Shown here piece after piece: positions 55,591-64,000 of a stretch of 64,000 bases of DNA. Location of the stretch: the NCBI RefSeq assembly GCF_000411135.1, contig NZ_KE150263.1, positions 62,001 to 126,000 on the forward strand, given 5' to 3'. The position numbers and the translations under genes were made by a program. Every line of letters starts with the position of its first letter. Within the stretch, counting starts at the first letter, position 1. The notes under the pieces were generated by a model. It was not told the DNA's origin. It searched no databases and saw only the letters and a list, made by a program, of their open reading frames with translations. Origin of the DNA: Actinotignum schaalii FB123-CNA-2. Lineage in GTDB: Bacteria > Actinomycetota > Actinomycetes > Actinomycetales > Actinomycetaceae.

Positions 55591-56990
55591 TGTCTAGTTT
55601 CAGGACATATGTCCATCCCACCCCACCACAACCTAAACACGCATGTCCCACGACATACGTCCGCGCATGTCCCACGACATCCGTCCACACTCAAACCAGC
55701 AAAATGAGACATGACGTTCTCAAGAAACCGTGCCCTCGTCCTAGCAATCACCCAGGGCAACATGGACATCACCCAAGCCAGCCAACAGTTCCACCTCTCC
55801 ACCCGACACATTCGCCGCTTGCTAACCCGCTACCACGAACACGGAATAGAAAGCCTAAAAGAAAAATCCCGTGCCCCGCACACCAACCCCAACACAACAC
55901 CAACCACAACAATCAACGAAATCCTCAAAATCAGGAAACAACTAGCCACACAAGGCATGGACTGCGGAGCCCACACCATCCACGCCCACCTAAACATGGA
56001 AAACAAACCCAGCCCAACCACCATATGGCGGATCCTGAAAAAAGCAGGACTCATCACCCCCGAACCGCAAAAACGCCCGAAAAACTCCTATACACGCTTC
56101 CAGGCTGAACTACCCAACGGGACCTGGCAGTCAGACTTCACACACTGGCCCCTTGCCGATAAAACCGACACGGAAATCATTTCCTGGCTTGATGACCACT
56201 CCCGCTACCTCCTCCACATCAGCGCACACCCACGCGTTACCGGCACCACGGTCACCACCACTTTCACCCAAACAGCCCTACGTTATGGCCTACCCGCCTC
56301 AACCCTCACCGATAACGGCATGGTCTACACAACCCGCCTAGCAGCCGGAAACAAAAACAAGAGCTACCAACCCAACGCCTTCGAACAACTCCTAGCCGAC
56401 TATTCCATCATCCAGAAAAACGGTCGTCCTGGACATCCCACCACCCAAGGGAAAATCGAAAGATTCCACCAAACCCTCAAAAAATGGTTACGAGCCCAAC
56501 CCCAAGCAACCACCGTGGACGAACTCAACACACTCGTGAAAGAATTCCAGGACCTCTACAACACGCACCGCCCCCACCGCTCCCTAGCCAATAAAACACC
56601 ACACGAGGCCTACCACGCCCGTCCTAAAGACGGTCCCACCATGTCCTACCAAGACCAGGACTGGAGAGTGCGTATCGACAAAATAGACACCTCCGGCACC
56701 ATAACCTTGCGTTACGCCGGCAAACTACGCCATTTAGGAATCGGGCGAGCCTACCAAGGCCAGGCCGTCATAGCCCTCACCCACGGCCCCAACGCCTTGA
56801 TCATCAACCGAGCCAGCGGGGAAATAATCGCCGAGTTCACCATCGACCCGACCCGGGATTACCAAAAGAAAAACACAAAGAAAACGGACACATGACGCGA
56901 AACATACCCGGACATATGACGTGAGACATCCAACCCAAAAACACGAAAAATCCCGCGTCACAGGCGGACCTATGACGCGGGACATCACAA
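55591..56990 (+). mobile_element. complete IS481-like insertion sequence (1.4 kb)
   Basis: It runs from TGTCTAGTTTCAGGACATATG to GACATCACA. The ends are imperfect inverted repeats: TGT-GT-C-CATA-GTCC is shared between the left end and the complement of the right end. Both subterminal regions hold further copies of the ACATA-GTCC type motif, including a tandem GCATGTCCCACGACAT (about 55651-55690), probably transposase sites. It carries one transposase gene and is bounded by a 15-bp direct repeat. Confidence 0.88.
55711..56895 (+). CDS. IS481-family transposase
   Basis: A 394-residue DDE transposase. The N-terminal helix-turn-helix (ITQASQQFHLSTRHIRRLLTRYHEHG) is followed by the rve integrase core: first Asp in WQSDFTHW, second in LTDNGMVY, and the Glu in GRPGHPTTQGKIERFHQTLKKWL. 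The C terminus has RPHRSLANKTPHEAY. All catalytic residues are present, so it may be active. Codon use (many ACC, AAA, CCC) differs from neighbours. The C-terminal end is duplicated in the truncated copy upstream. Confidence 0.95.
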   Translation: MTFSRNRALVLAITQGNMDITQASQQFHLSTRHIRRLLTRYHEHGIESLKEKSRAPHTNPNTTPTTTINEILKIRKQLATQGMDCGAHTIHAHLNMENKPSPTTIWRILKKAGLITPEPQKRPKNSYTRFQAELPNGTWQSDFTHWPLADKTDTEIISWLDDHSRYLLHISAHPRVTGTTVTTTFTQTALRYGLPASTLTDNGMVYTTRLAAGNKNKSYQPNAFEQLLADYSIIQKNGRPGHPTTQGKIERFHQTLKKWLRAQPQATTVDELNTLVKEFQDLYNTHRPHRSLANKTPHEAYHARPKDGPTMSYQDQDWRVRIDKIDTSGTITLRYAGKLRHLGIGRAYQGQAVIALTHGPNALIINRASGEIIAEFTIDPTRDYQKKNTKKTDT

Positions 56991-56993
56991 TCG

Positions 56994-57067
<74 letters not shown>

Positions 57068-57374
57068 AAGCGATAAGAAAACTTAGCGCTACCCCCGTTC
57101 CGAAAACCTGATTTCAACACCGGGTCATCGCCACGTGGACCACATGAGATTACCTCATGAGCGCAGACAAATACAAATCTCAGAAGGTGACGTAGCACGC
57201 TCTTCCCTCGGAACTGTGATACGCCCAGCCCGGTGCCATCACTCCGACACAACGGCTCTGACGTATCTTTCGGAACGGATAGCCTCACTAGAGTTATCAC
57301 CCCGAATCGTTATAGGATTGTTACCGATAAAGACGCGCCCGGGGAGCGCACCAGGGCAGTGAAGGAGAAGTCAT
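57068..57374. other. 307-bp gap between tRNA-Pro and the FHA gene
   Basis: No gene seen. It must hold the tRNA promoter on the minus strand and the FHA gene promoter on the plus strand. A small inverted repeat ATGAG-ATTAC-CTCAT lies near 57145. I see no convincing promoter boxes. Confidence 0.4.
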
Positions 57375-57824
57375 ATGGCTGAACAATTTGATCCGAGGTC
57401 GGCCGCACCCGCGCCTACGGAAACTTCTCGCTTCACCGCTATCGGCGCGCAACCTGATCAACCGGTGGCCGAACGGCATCTCAGTCCGCAAGAATGTACC
57501 GCTATTGATGCGCTCCCTGCCGGCTCCGCGCTCCTGATTGCGCTCTCCGGTCCTAATTCCGGAGCTCGGTTCCTTCTTGATGGGGAAGTGACGAATGCGG
57601 GACGTTCCCCACGTGCCGATATTTTTCTTGACGACGTCACTGTTTCCCGTAAGCACGTTCAGTTCTTCCGCCGCGGCGATACGTTCCACGTGCGTGATTC
57701 CGGTTCTCTCAACGGCACTTACGTAAATCGGGAACGAGTCGATGACGCTGTACTCCGCACCGGTGATGAGATCCAAATCGGAAAATTCCGGTTAACTTTC
57801 TACGCTTCGCGAGCCGGTGCGTGA
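57375..57824 (+). CDS. garA: GarA/OdhI-like FHA-domain protein
   Basis: A 149-residue protein with a C-terminal FHA domain (about 65-145): NAGRSPRADIFLDDVTVSRKHVQFFRRGD, then SLNGTYVNRERV. The flexible N terminus has TETSRF (residues 15-20), close to the ETTSVF phosphorylation site of mycobacterial GarA. When unphosphorylated the family inhibits 2-oxoglutarate dehydrogenase and acts on glutamate enzymes; Ser/Thr kinases relieve this. GAAGGAGAAG precedes ATG 57375. It overlaps the next gene, as Rv1827 adjoins Rv1828. Confidence 0.88.
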   Translation: MAEQFDPRSAAPAPTETSRFTAIGAQPDQPVAERHLSPQECTAIDALPAGSALLIALSGPNSGARFLLDGEVTNAGRSPRADIFLDDVTVSRKHVQFFRRGDTFHVRDSGSLNGTYVNRERVDDAVLRTGDEIQIGKFRLTFYASRAGA

Positions 57825-58629
57825 TACACCGGTGATATCTCGCGCTTCTACGGCCACTCCGGATTCTTCCTTCCCGCACACTTGCGCGCCGCGCCGCATG
57901 CGGACGGATGGCAGCCCGAGCACCTGGCCCCATGACCTCAGCCACGAACCAACTCTGCGTATCGGGGAGGTTCGCCGTGCACTCACGGACGAGTTCCCCA
58001 TGCTCTCGGTTTCAAAGATCCGGCATTACGAATCCATTAATCTTATTTCTCCTTATCGCACCGCTACTAATCAGCGACTTTTTTCCACCTCGGATACCGA
58101 GCGTTTGCGCTTCATCCTGAGGGAACAGCGTGATCGTTTCCTACCCCTCGATCAAATCCGGGAGGAGCTGCGTCAGCTCGACGAGGGCATCATTGAGGCC
58201 CCGGGACGCCCCGGGGGAATGCGCGCCGTCGCCGCACCGGAAGTGCGCCGCCCGAAACCGGGCGAACGTATTACTCAAGCCGAACTGGCCGATATGACCG
58301 GAGCGGCTCTGGGCACCATTGAGGAGCTCGTCACCGCTGGCATCCTTGCTACCGACGCACGCGGGCGCCTATCCGCCCAATCGGCGGATATTGTGCGTTA
58401 CTGCGTGATGCTGCTGGAAGCCGGTTATGATCTACGTCAGATTCGCAGCGTCAAAAATTCCGCACACGCTCAAGCCGTGATGATTACCACCCAGCTAGCT
58501 ACCGAGCTGGCAAAGAAAACACCGGTTGCCTCCGAGCGCGCCCTCAACCAGGCCGCCGAAGACGGCACCACCATCGCGCGGCTTTACGGTGCTCTTCTCA
58601 CGGAAAACGTCGAAGTGGAACTGCGCTAA
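57817..58629 (+). CDS. ftsR: FtsR-like MerR-family regulator
   Basis: A 270-residue protein of the Rv1828/FtsR type. A MerR winged helix (about 48-125, LRIGEVRRALTDEFPMLSVSKIRHYESINLISPYRTATNQRLF) is followed by a second DNA-binding-like domain (ERITQAELADMTGAALGTIEELVTAGIL). In corynebacteria FtsR activates ftsZ. The overlapping GTG 57817 gives a long N-terminal extension; ATG 57898 is a plausible alternative start. It follows the garA-like gene as in mycobacteria. Confidence 0.85.
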   Translation: MRDTPVISRASTATPDSSFPHTCAPRRMRTDGSPSTWPHDLSHEPTLRIGEVRRALTDEFPMLSVSKIRHYESINLISPYRTATNQRLFSTSDTERLRFILREQRDRFLPLDQIREELRQLDEGIIEAPGRPGGMRAVAAPEVRRPKPGERITQAELADMTGAALGTIEELVTAGILATDARGRLSAQSADIVRYCVMLLEAGYDLRQIRSVKNSAHAQAVMITTQLATELAKKTPVASERALNQAAEDGTTIARLYGALLTENVEVELR

Positions 58630-58844
58630 GGTGCGTTCCACCGCCGCGCTCACGGGGCACGTTTTCAACCTCGTCTTAATGCACTAAGGCCAGCTCGCCG
58701 CTCCGGCAAGTAGCCTTTTGCGCAAAAATGAACCACGTCAGGCAGACAGCACCACCCACTCAGGAGTAAGGTGGCAGTACAACTTCATATCGATTGAACC
58801 GAACCCAGGTCATGCTGGGCACCTCAACTAGCAGGAGACAATTA

Positions 58845-60263
58845 ATGTCAGGTTCTGTGGAAACCCAAGGTATCGACCTTGTATCGCCCCACGAAAGGTA
58901 CGGTCGCCCCCGCGATCTTTTCTTCCTGTGGGCGGGCACAACCACTAATATTTTTACCGTGTCCTACGGCGCCATGCTGGTGCTGCTTTACGGACTTTCA
59001 TTCACGCAAGCGCTCGCCGTTATCGTAATCGGCAACGTTATCGCATACCCGCTTCTCGCGCTAACCTCCATTCAAGGGCCGCTAACCGGCACCACCACGA
59101 TGACCATTTCGCGAGCATCACTCGGTACTCGCGGAGCTCGTATTAATGGAGTTTTGTCCTGGCTGATGCTCATCGGCTTCGAAGCCGGGGGACTCATTCT
59201 CGTTTACTATGCCTGTGAGGCACTCCTCGCTCGTGCGGGTATCGCCCTGGAGGGCGGCGCGCAGATTACCGTCGTCGTTCTTCTTGCGGGTATTCAGCTT
59301 CTTCTTCCCCTTCTTGGCCACCGGATACTCATGGCAGCACAAAAATACGCAACCATGATTTTCACGGTGGCTTTTATTGTGTTAGCAGCCCTCATTATTC
59401 CGCAGGCCGCGCCGGGCGCCTCCGCGGGTACCGATTCGCTCTTCACCATGATTTCTGCAACCTCGCTCGTTATTGTTTCGGGCGGGCTTTCCTGGGCGCC
59501 AAGCGGAGCAAATTTCTCCCGTTATCTACCCGCTAATTCTTCGCCACTCGCAGTGGGAACCTGGGCGGCGCTGGGTGGGTTTATTCCCTACGTGCTACTC
59601 CAGACCCTCGGGGCCGCGATGGCAACTGTAGCGGTTCCCGCTGAGGTGGAACTTTCTAATCCGCTGGCCGTCCCGGCGATCCTCAGCCCGGCGTTTGCGG
59701 TACCTTTCCTCATTCTTGTTATGGTCGGTTTGCTGCTCCAAAACGGCACCAACCTCTATTCTTCCGGCCTGAATTTGCAGACCGCCGGTATCCACGTTCC
59801 GCGCATGGTTATCGTGTGCATCGATAGCCTCATCTGCGTGGCCATCTGCATTTTCGCGATCCAGCAGGAAGCGTTCTACAGCCTCCTCAATGCTTTCGCC
59901 GCCTCGCTAAGCATCTGGCTGGCGCCGTGGGTGACCGTATATTTGCTGGATTGGGTGGCCCGGCACGGCACCTACCATCTTTCCGGCCTGGCCATTGAAT
60001 CCCACGGCCCGTACTGGGGCAGCGGTGGGGTGCGCTGGTCCGGAATGGCCGCGCTGCTGGGCGGCATGCTCTGCTCAGCGCTCTTCACAAACTCTGGCTA
60101 CCTGGTGGGCCCGCTCACCCGACTCCTCGTGGATGTGCCCGCCGCGGCACCGGATCTGTCCATTCCCGCCGGAGTGATCGCCTCCGCGCTAATCTACCTG
60201 GCTCTGCGCCCGGTGCGCGAACGCGAACGCGCTGCCCGCCGGGCCTTCATTACCGCTGCCTAA
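58845..60263 (+). CDS. NCS1-family purine/cytosine permease
   Basis: A 472-residue, 12-helix transporter of the nucleobase:cation symporter-1 family (CodB-like). Signs: FFLWAGTTTNIFTVSYGAM near the N terminus, GPLTGTTTMTISRASLGTRGARING and the SWAPSGANFSRYLP region. Start at ATG 58845 behind GCAGGAGACAA. Followed by two purine-deaminase-like genes, so the cargo is probably a purine or related base. A small hairpin CCCAG/CTGGG lies in the leader near 58803-58819. Confidence 0.86.
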   Translation: MSGSVETQGIDLVSPHERYGRPRDLFFLWAGTTTNIFTVSYGAMLVLLYGLSFTQALAVIVIGNVIAYPLLALTSIQGPLTGTTTMTISRASLGTRGARINGVLSWLMLIGFEAGGLILVYYACEALLARAGIALEGGAQITVVVLLAGIQLLLPLLGHRILMAAQKYATMIFTVAFIVLAALIIPQAAPGASAGTDSLFTMISATSLVIVSGGLSWAPSGANFSRYLPANSSPLAVGTWAALGGFIPYVLLQTLGAAMATVAVPAEVELSNPLAVPAILSPAFAVPFLILVMVGLLLQNGTNLYSSGLNLQTAGIHVPRMVIVCIDSLICVAICIFAIQQEAFYSLLNAFAASLSIWLAPWVTVYLLDWVARHGTYHLSGLAIESHGPYWGSGGVRWSGMAALLGGMLCSALFTNSGYLVGPLTRLLVDVPAAAPDLSIPAGVIASALIYLALRPVRERERAARRAFITAA

Positions 60264-60314
60264 AGGCCGCATACCGTCACCCCGCAACAACGTCATTATT
60301 TTTAGGAGAAACTC

Positions 60315-62081
60315 ATGCCTCATCGTCAGCTTCTTGATGTCGCCTACGGGCGCGCCCACGCCGACACCATTATTGACAACGGAATTCTGGTAAACGTTCT
60401 CACTGGGGAAACCTACCCCGCCTCCGTCGCCATCGCTTACGGGCGCGTGGCCGCGGTGGGGAACGTGGACGCGCAGCGCGGCCCGAACACCACCATTATT
60501 GATGCCGACGGCGCCTATCTGACTCCCGGTCTCATTGACGGGCATCAGCACATCGAATGCTCCAAGCTTTCCGTGACGATGTTCGCGGATCTGGTATCCC
60601 GCTACGGAACAACCTCCGTTATTTCCGGCCTCGACCAGATCCTGGTATCCGCAGGCCTGGAAGGCGTCAAGGAATTCCTGGCCGAAGCCGAAGAATCCTC
60701 CATGCGAGTGTGGTGGGGTGCGCCCGCTAAAGCTCCCTACACGGTTCCTGAATCTACCGTGGGGCACCGTTTCGCGGTGGAAGACCATCGGAAAGTGCAG
60801 CGCATGCCCGAATGCGTGGGCTTGTGGGAAACCGTGCAGGAAATGGTGGAATACGGTGATGAAGAAGTCCTCACCGCCATGGACCTGGCCGAGGAAAACC
60901 GCCTGCACGCCTTTGGCTGCGCACCGCTCGTGGATGCCCGCCGGGTAGCCGGCTACGCAGCTTCGGGCGTGACGCTGTGTCACGAATCCTATTCTCCGGA
61001 AGAAGAACTGGAGAAGATGCGTAACGGCATCAATATCCTTATCCGGGAATCCACCGCCGCCCCGATGCTCGAGGAAAATATTAAGCTCATCACCGAGATG
61101 GGCGCCCCGGCCCACCGGGTTGGTTTCTGTACCGACGATGTGACGGCCACCGATATTTTGGGCCGCGGCCACCTCGATTACGTGGTGCGCCTGGCCATTG
61201 CGAAGGGAATTGATCCCGTCACCGCGATCCAGATGGCCACGATTAACACCGCGCGGATGTTCCAACTCGATGACCGCATCGGTGCGATTGCTCCGGGGCG
61301 TTTCGCGGATATTCTCTTCGTTGATTCCCTCGATGATTTCCGGCCCCGCACCGTCCTCAAGGGTGGGAGGATCGTGGCGCAGAACGGTGCCGCCGTGCAC
61401 GCCCCGCATGCACCGCAGCGCACCGCAGCGGTGCTCGATACCTTCAAGCTCGCCCCGGTCAGCGCTGATCGCATCGCAGTTCGGGTTGCCGATTCGGCTA
61501 CCTCGGCGCGAGTGCGCACCATCGTGCTCTCCAAGGATGTTGCCTTCAAGCGCCCCGGAGCTGAGGTGGAACTCCCGGTGGTGAACGGCAAGGTGCAACC
61601 CGATACTGCCCAGGATGCCGTTTATGTATGCGTAGCGGAACGCTACGGCAAAACCACGAATTTGCCCGTTGCTTTTATTCAGGGCTTCGGCCTCAAGCGC
61701 GGGGCAATTGCCACCTCGGCGGCCCCGGACGATAACAATGTGGTGTGCGCGGGAGTAAACCCGGAGGATATCGCGCTGGCGATTAATCAAGTTTCCCGCC
61801 TGGGCGGGGGACAGGTTGCGGTGTGTGATGGCGAGGTTGTTGCCTCCCTGCCCCTCCCGGTGGGTGGCATTGTTGCCGACCTGGTAGCCGAAGATATGGC
61901 CACCGCCGAAGCGGAGATGGACCGGGCTGCCCGGGAGGTGCTGGGTGCGGATCTCGATTCGCCCTTTGGCCAGCTCATCTTCCTGTCCATCACCGCGATT
62001 CCCGATTGGGCGATCACCGATCTCGGCCTCATTGACTGCGTCAAATTTGACGTCGTCGATCCCGTTATTGCAACACGGTAA
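60315..62081 (+). CDS. adenine deaminase family amidohydrolase, divergent
   Basis: A 588-residue protein with the AdeC layout: amidohydrolase barrel with LIDGHQHIE (His77, His79), CHESY (His223), CTDD, GHLDYVVRLAIAKGIDPVTAIQMATINTAR, and the adenine deaminase C-terminal domain ending in SITAIPDWAITDLGLIDC. Two conserved sites differ from standard Ade as I recall it: the DPHEI motif is GLDQI (105-109), and the GHxP histidine is Cys202 (GCAP). Adenine to hypoxanthine is the family reaction, but the changed site allows another substrate. TTAGGAGAAAC precedes the ATG. Confidence 0.8.
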   Translation: MPHRQLLDVAYGRAHADTIIDNGILVNVLTGETYPASVAIAYGRVAAVGNVDAQRGPNTTIIDADGAYLTPGLIDGHQHIECSKLSVTMFADLVSRYGTTSVISGLDQILVSAGLEGVKEFLAEAEESSMRVWWGAPAKAPYTVPESTVGHRFAVEDHRKVQRMPECVGLWETVQEMVEYGDEEVLTAMDLAEENRLHAFGCAPLVDARRVAGYAASGVTLCHESYSPEEELEKMRNGINILIRESTAAPMLEENIKLITEMGAPAHRVGFCTDDVTATDILGRGHLDYVVRLAIAKGIDPVTAIQMATINTARMFQLDDRIGAIAPGRFADILFVDSLDDFRPRTVLKGGRIVAQNGAAVHAPHAPQRTAAVLDTFKLAPVSADRIAVRVADSATSARVRTIVLSKDVAFKRPGAEVELPVVNGKVQPDTAQDAVYVCVAERYGKTTNLPVAFIQGFGLKRGAIATSAAPDDNNVVCAGVNPEDIALAINQVSRLGGGQVAVCDGEVVASLPLPVGGIVADLVAEDMATAEAEMDRAAREVLGADLDSPFGQLIFLSITAIPDWAITDLGLIDCVKFDVVDPVIATR

Positions 62082-62124
62082 CGTAACGGGTACCCGCGAA
62101 CGTAACCACGCAGAAAGGAAAAAT

Positions 62125-63132
62125 ATGACTGCGATATCGCCCTTCGTGCAGGGTCTGCCCAAAGTTGAGCTCCACCTGCATATTGAAGGCACCCTGGAAC
62201 CCGATCTCAAATTCAAGCTCGCCGCGCGCAATGGCGTAGAGCTGCCTTACGCCAGCGAGGAGGAGGTGCGGGCTTCCTACCAATTCGATGACCTCGCCTC
62301 TTTCCTGGACGCTTATTACGAAGGCATGAGCGTGCTGCTCACCGCGGAGGATTTCTATGACCTCGCGATGGAGTATTTCCGCAAGGTAGCGCGCCAAAAC
62401 GTTCGTTACGTGGAGATGTTCTTCGATCCGCAGGCGCATACCTCGCGCGGGGTGGAATTCCATACCGTGATCTCCGGGCTGCGCCGTGCCCAGATTGAGG
62501 CGCGCGAACAGCTGGGTGTGGACAGCGCTCTGATTATGTGTTTCCTGCGGGATTTCCAGGCCGAATACGCCATGGCAACCCTGCTGGAATCCCTGCCGTA
62601 CCGCCCCTGGATAATCGGCGTGGGGCTTGATTCGGATGAAACCGGCAACCCGCCCGCCAAGTTCGGGGCCGTCTTCGCGAAGGCCCGCGAGCTGGGATAT
62701 CAGCTGACGATGCACTGCGATGTTGATATTGCAGATTCAGCGGAGCATATTCGTCAGGTTCTCGAGGACGTGCGGGTGGACCGCGTGGACCACGGTACGA
62801 ATGTGGTGGAAAAGCCCGAGTTGGTGGAATACATGGCTGAGCACGGTATCGGTCTGACCTCCTGCCCGATCTCCAATACCTGGGTCTCCGACGGCTCTAA
62901 GGTGGGACTGCTCACCGAACTGGATAAGCGGGGGGTCAAGGTTACTGTCAATTCGGACGACCCGGCCTATTTCGGTGGCTATATCGCGGAGAATTACCAA
63001 CGCGTGGCGGACGAAGCCGGGGCAGATGAGGAGACCCTCAAGCGTTTCGCGCGCAATGCGGTGGATATTTCCTGGGCGCCGGCCTCGCTCAAGGAACGCA
63101 TCGCCGCGGAGATTGCTGCCTACGAGGGCTAG
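62125..63132 (+). CDS. adenosine/adenine deaminase family protein with altered catalytic motif
   Basis: A 335-residue TIM-barrel protein of the ADA/adenine-deaminase (Aah1-like) family: KVELHLHIEGTLEP (His17, His19), FFDPQAHTSRG, GVGLDSDETGNPP, DRVDHGTN and NSDDPAYFGGY. The canonical HAGEE loop is H197-C-D-V-D, so the proton-shuttling Glu is Val200 with Asp next to it. Metal ligands seem intact. Substrate may be a modified aminopurine, or the enzyme may use Asp199/201. Start at ATG 62125 behind GAAAGGAAAAAT. Confidence 0.82.
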   Translation: MTAISPFVQGLPKVELHLHIEGTLEPDLKFKLAARNGVELPYASEEEVRASYQFDDLASFLDAYYEGMSVLLTAEDFYDLAMEYFRKVARQNVRYVEMFFDPQAHTSRGVEFHTVISGLRRAQIEAREQLGVDSALIMCFLRDFQAEYAMATLLESLPYRPWIIGVGLDSDETGNPPAKFGAVFAKARELGYQLTMHCDVDIADSAEHIRQVLEDVRVDRVDHGTNVVEKPELVEYMAEHGIGLTSCPISNTWVSDGSKVGLLTELDKRGVKVTVNSDDPAYFGGYIAENYQRVADEAGADEETLKRFARNAVDISWAPASLKERIAAEIAAYEG

Positions 63133-63243
63133 GTGAGGTAGGCGCTGGGGCGTGCGCGCGAGGCATCTCGCATGCTCGCCTCAGGTACCTCAACTGTCAC
63201 AATAACATCGCATGTATCGTTTATCACATCGCGATGGGAACGA

Positions 63244-63283
63244 CGGCGCCGGCCGCTTCCCGCGTGGGAGCGTGCCGGCGCCG
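63244..63283 (+). terminator. hairpin terminator of the purine operon
   Basis: CGGCGCCGGC (63244-63253) pairs perfectly with 63274-63283, with a nested TCCC/GGGA stem. No T-run. It lies about 110 nt after the deaminase-like gene. Confidence 0.6.
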
Positions 63284-63374
63284 CGGGCTTTAAGTGGCGG
63301 GAACTAGCCAATTTGTGGAGTGGATGCGGTAGGCTAGGGGAGTAGTAAACAGTGCTTTCTTGCGGCACCTTACC

Positions 63375-63397
63375 CTAAAGCTCAAGTTGAGCTTTAG
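63375..63397. promoter_or_regulatory. perfect 23-bp palindrome before the MerR gene
   Basis: CTAAAGCTCAA (63375-63385) and TTGAGCTTTAG (63387-63397) flank a single G. It lies about 100 nt before the MerR start, in what should be the promoter. MerR regulators bind long dyads between -35 and -10, so autoregulation is likely. Confidence 0.6.
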
Positions 63398-63495
63398 ACA
63401 CGCCGCGCCGGGCGCTGACCCGCTGGCCGGCCTGCTATATCGTGGTAGCTAACACTGGCAACCGGCCAGAATCCACGCTGCGAAACGGAGAGACT

Positions 63496-64000
63496 ATGAG
63501 CGACGCGACCGCCAAAGACGCGACGTATCGGCGCACCCAACCGATGCTCTTCGGCGATCCTCTTCCCGAGCTTGACGCCGAAACCGGCTACCGCGGTCCG
63601 ATTGCCTGCAAGGCAGCAGGCATCACCTACCGTCAACTCGATTACTGGGATCGCACCGGTCTTGTTTCACCTACCGTGCAAAATGCGTCGGGTTCCGGCA
63701 GCCAGCGTCTCTATTCTTTTAAAGACATCCTGGTCCTCAAGGTGGTTAAGCGCCTCTTGGATACCGGGGTATCACTCCAGCAGATTCGGGTTGCGATCGC
63801 ACAGCTCAAGGATCGCGGAGTGGAAGATCTGGCCGGTATCACCCTCATGTCTGACGGTGCTTCGGTCTACGAATGCACCTCCGATGATGAAGTGATCGAC
63901 CTGGTCAAGGGCGGCCAGGCTGTTTTCGGCATCGCGGTTGGCCGGGTTTGGCGTGAAATCCAGGGTTCGCTTTCCGAGCTTCCCACCGAACGCGCTGAAG
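63496..64000 (+). CDS. MerR-family regulator (Rv1830-like), 3' end beyond window
   Basis: The first 168 residues of a MerR protein: winged helix (about 35-105, GPIACKAAGITYRQLDYWDRTGLVSPTVQNASGSGSQRLYSFKDILVLKVVKRLLDTG) and the start of a coiled region. In mycobacteria garA, Rv1828, Rv1829 and Rv1830 are adjacent; here the purine operon separates the two MerR genes and no Rv1829-type bifunctional nuclease is seen. The gene runs off the window end. Confidence 0.85.
   Translation, partial: MSDATAKDATYRRTQPMLFGDPLPELDAETGYRGPIACKAAGITYRQLDYWDRTGLVSPTVQNASGSGSQRLYSFKDILVLKVVKRLLDTGVSLQQIRVAIAQLKDRGVEDLAGITLMSDGASVYECTSDDEVIDLVKGGQAVFGIAVGRVWREIQGSLSELPTERAE

Noticed and set aside
57140-57160. 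ATGAG/CTCAT inverted repeat considered as an operator for the FHA gene
   Set aside because: Five-base arms about 215 nt from the start are within chance expectation.
60189-62231. 680-codon minus-strand frame opposite the adenine deaminase gene
   Set aside because: No recognisable domain; the plus-strand protein has clear amidohydrolase motifs.

Overview
The window looks like a chromosomal segment of a high-GC actinobacterium, most likely in or near the family Actinomycetaceae. The evidence is gene order: uvrB, then uvrA-uvrC-rapZ-yvcK-whiA-gapA-pgk-tpiA-secG; opcA-zwf-tkt; xerD-parA-scpA-scpB-rluB-tyrA-cmk-der; and a GarA-type FHA gene next to an FtsR-type MerR gene. Starts are often GTG, and several genes begin 6-7 nt after a TAnnnT box, which suggests leaderless transcripts. 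Genus cannot be fixed from the sequence.

Layout. 1-2.4 kb: gluconate permease and a hexose-phosphate mutarotase. 2.5-12 kb: nucleotide excision repair (uvrB, uvrA, uvrC) with a TerC gene behind a probable manganese riboswitch and a divergent SBF-type transporter. 12-18.7 kb: rapZ-yvcK-whiA, then lower glycolysis and secG. 18.8-23.7 kb (minus strand): pentose phosphate genes. 23.8-31.2 kb: recombination, chromosome organisation, ribosome and tyrosine genes in a tight operon. 31.3-36.9 kb: an IclR-type regulator divergent from a complete fructuronate-to-pyruvate operon (uxuB, uxuA, eda, kdgK). 37-41.6 kb: an accessory stretch with repeats, a DUF6688-like membrane protein, azlCD, a tandem ABM protein and a TetR regulator. 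41.9-44.7 kb: ppc. 44.9-50.4 kb: a SorC-type regulator and a deoxyribose operon (deoC, FucP-like permease, DUF4432 mutarotase, ribokinase-family kinase).

The most unusual part is 50.6-57.0 kb, with visibly lower GC. It holds three tandem, translationally coupled gene pairs with a repeat unit of 728-729 bp. The first gene of each pair is a free-standing protein resembling the polymorphic toxin type 50 (Ntox50) RNase domain; the second is a small acidic protein that is the obvious immunity candidate. The third toxin copy carries a 1-nt frameshift while its partner is intact. A DUF4417 gene follows, then two membrane proteins. The segment ends at an IS481-like element and the remnant of a second copy, both lodged at the 3' end of a tRNA-Pro gene with a 15-bp duplication of the tRNA end.

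57.3-64 kb: garA-like FHA gene and ftsR-like MerR gene, followed by a purine-type operon (NCS1 permease, divergent adenine deaminase, adenosine-deaminase-like protein with an altered catalytic motif), then a second MerR gene cut by the window end and preceded by a perfect 23-bp palindrome.
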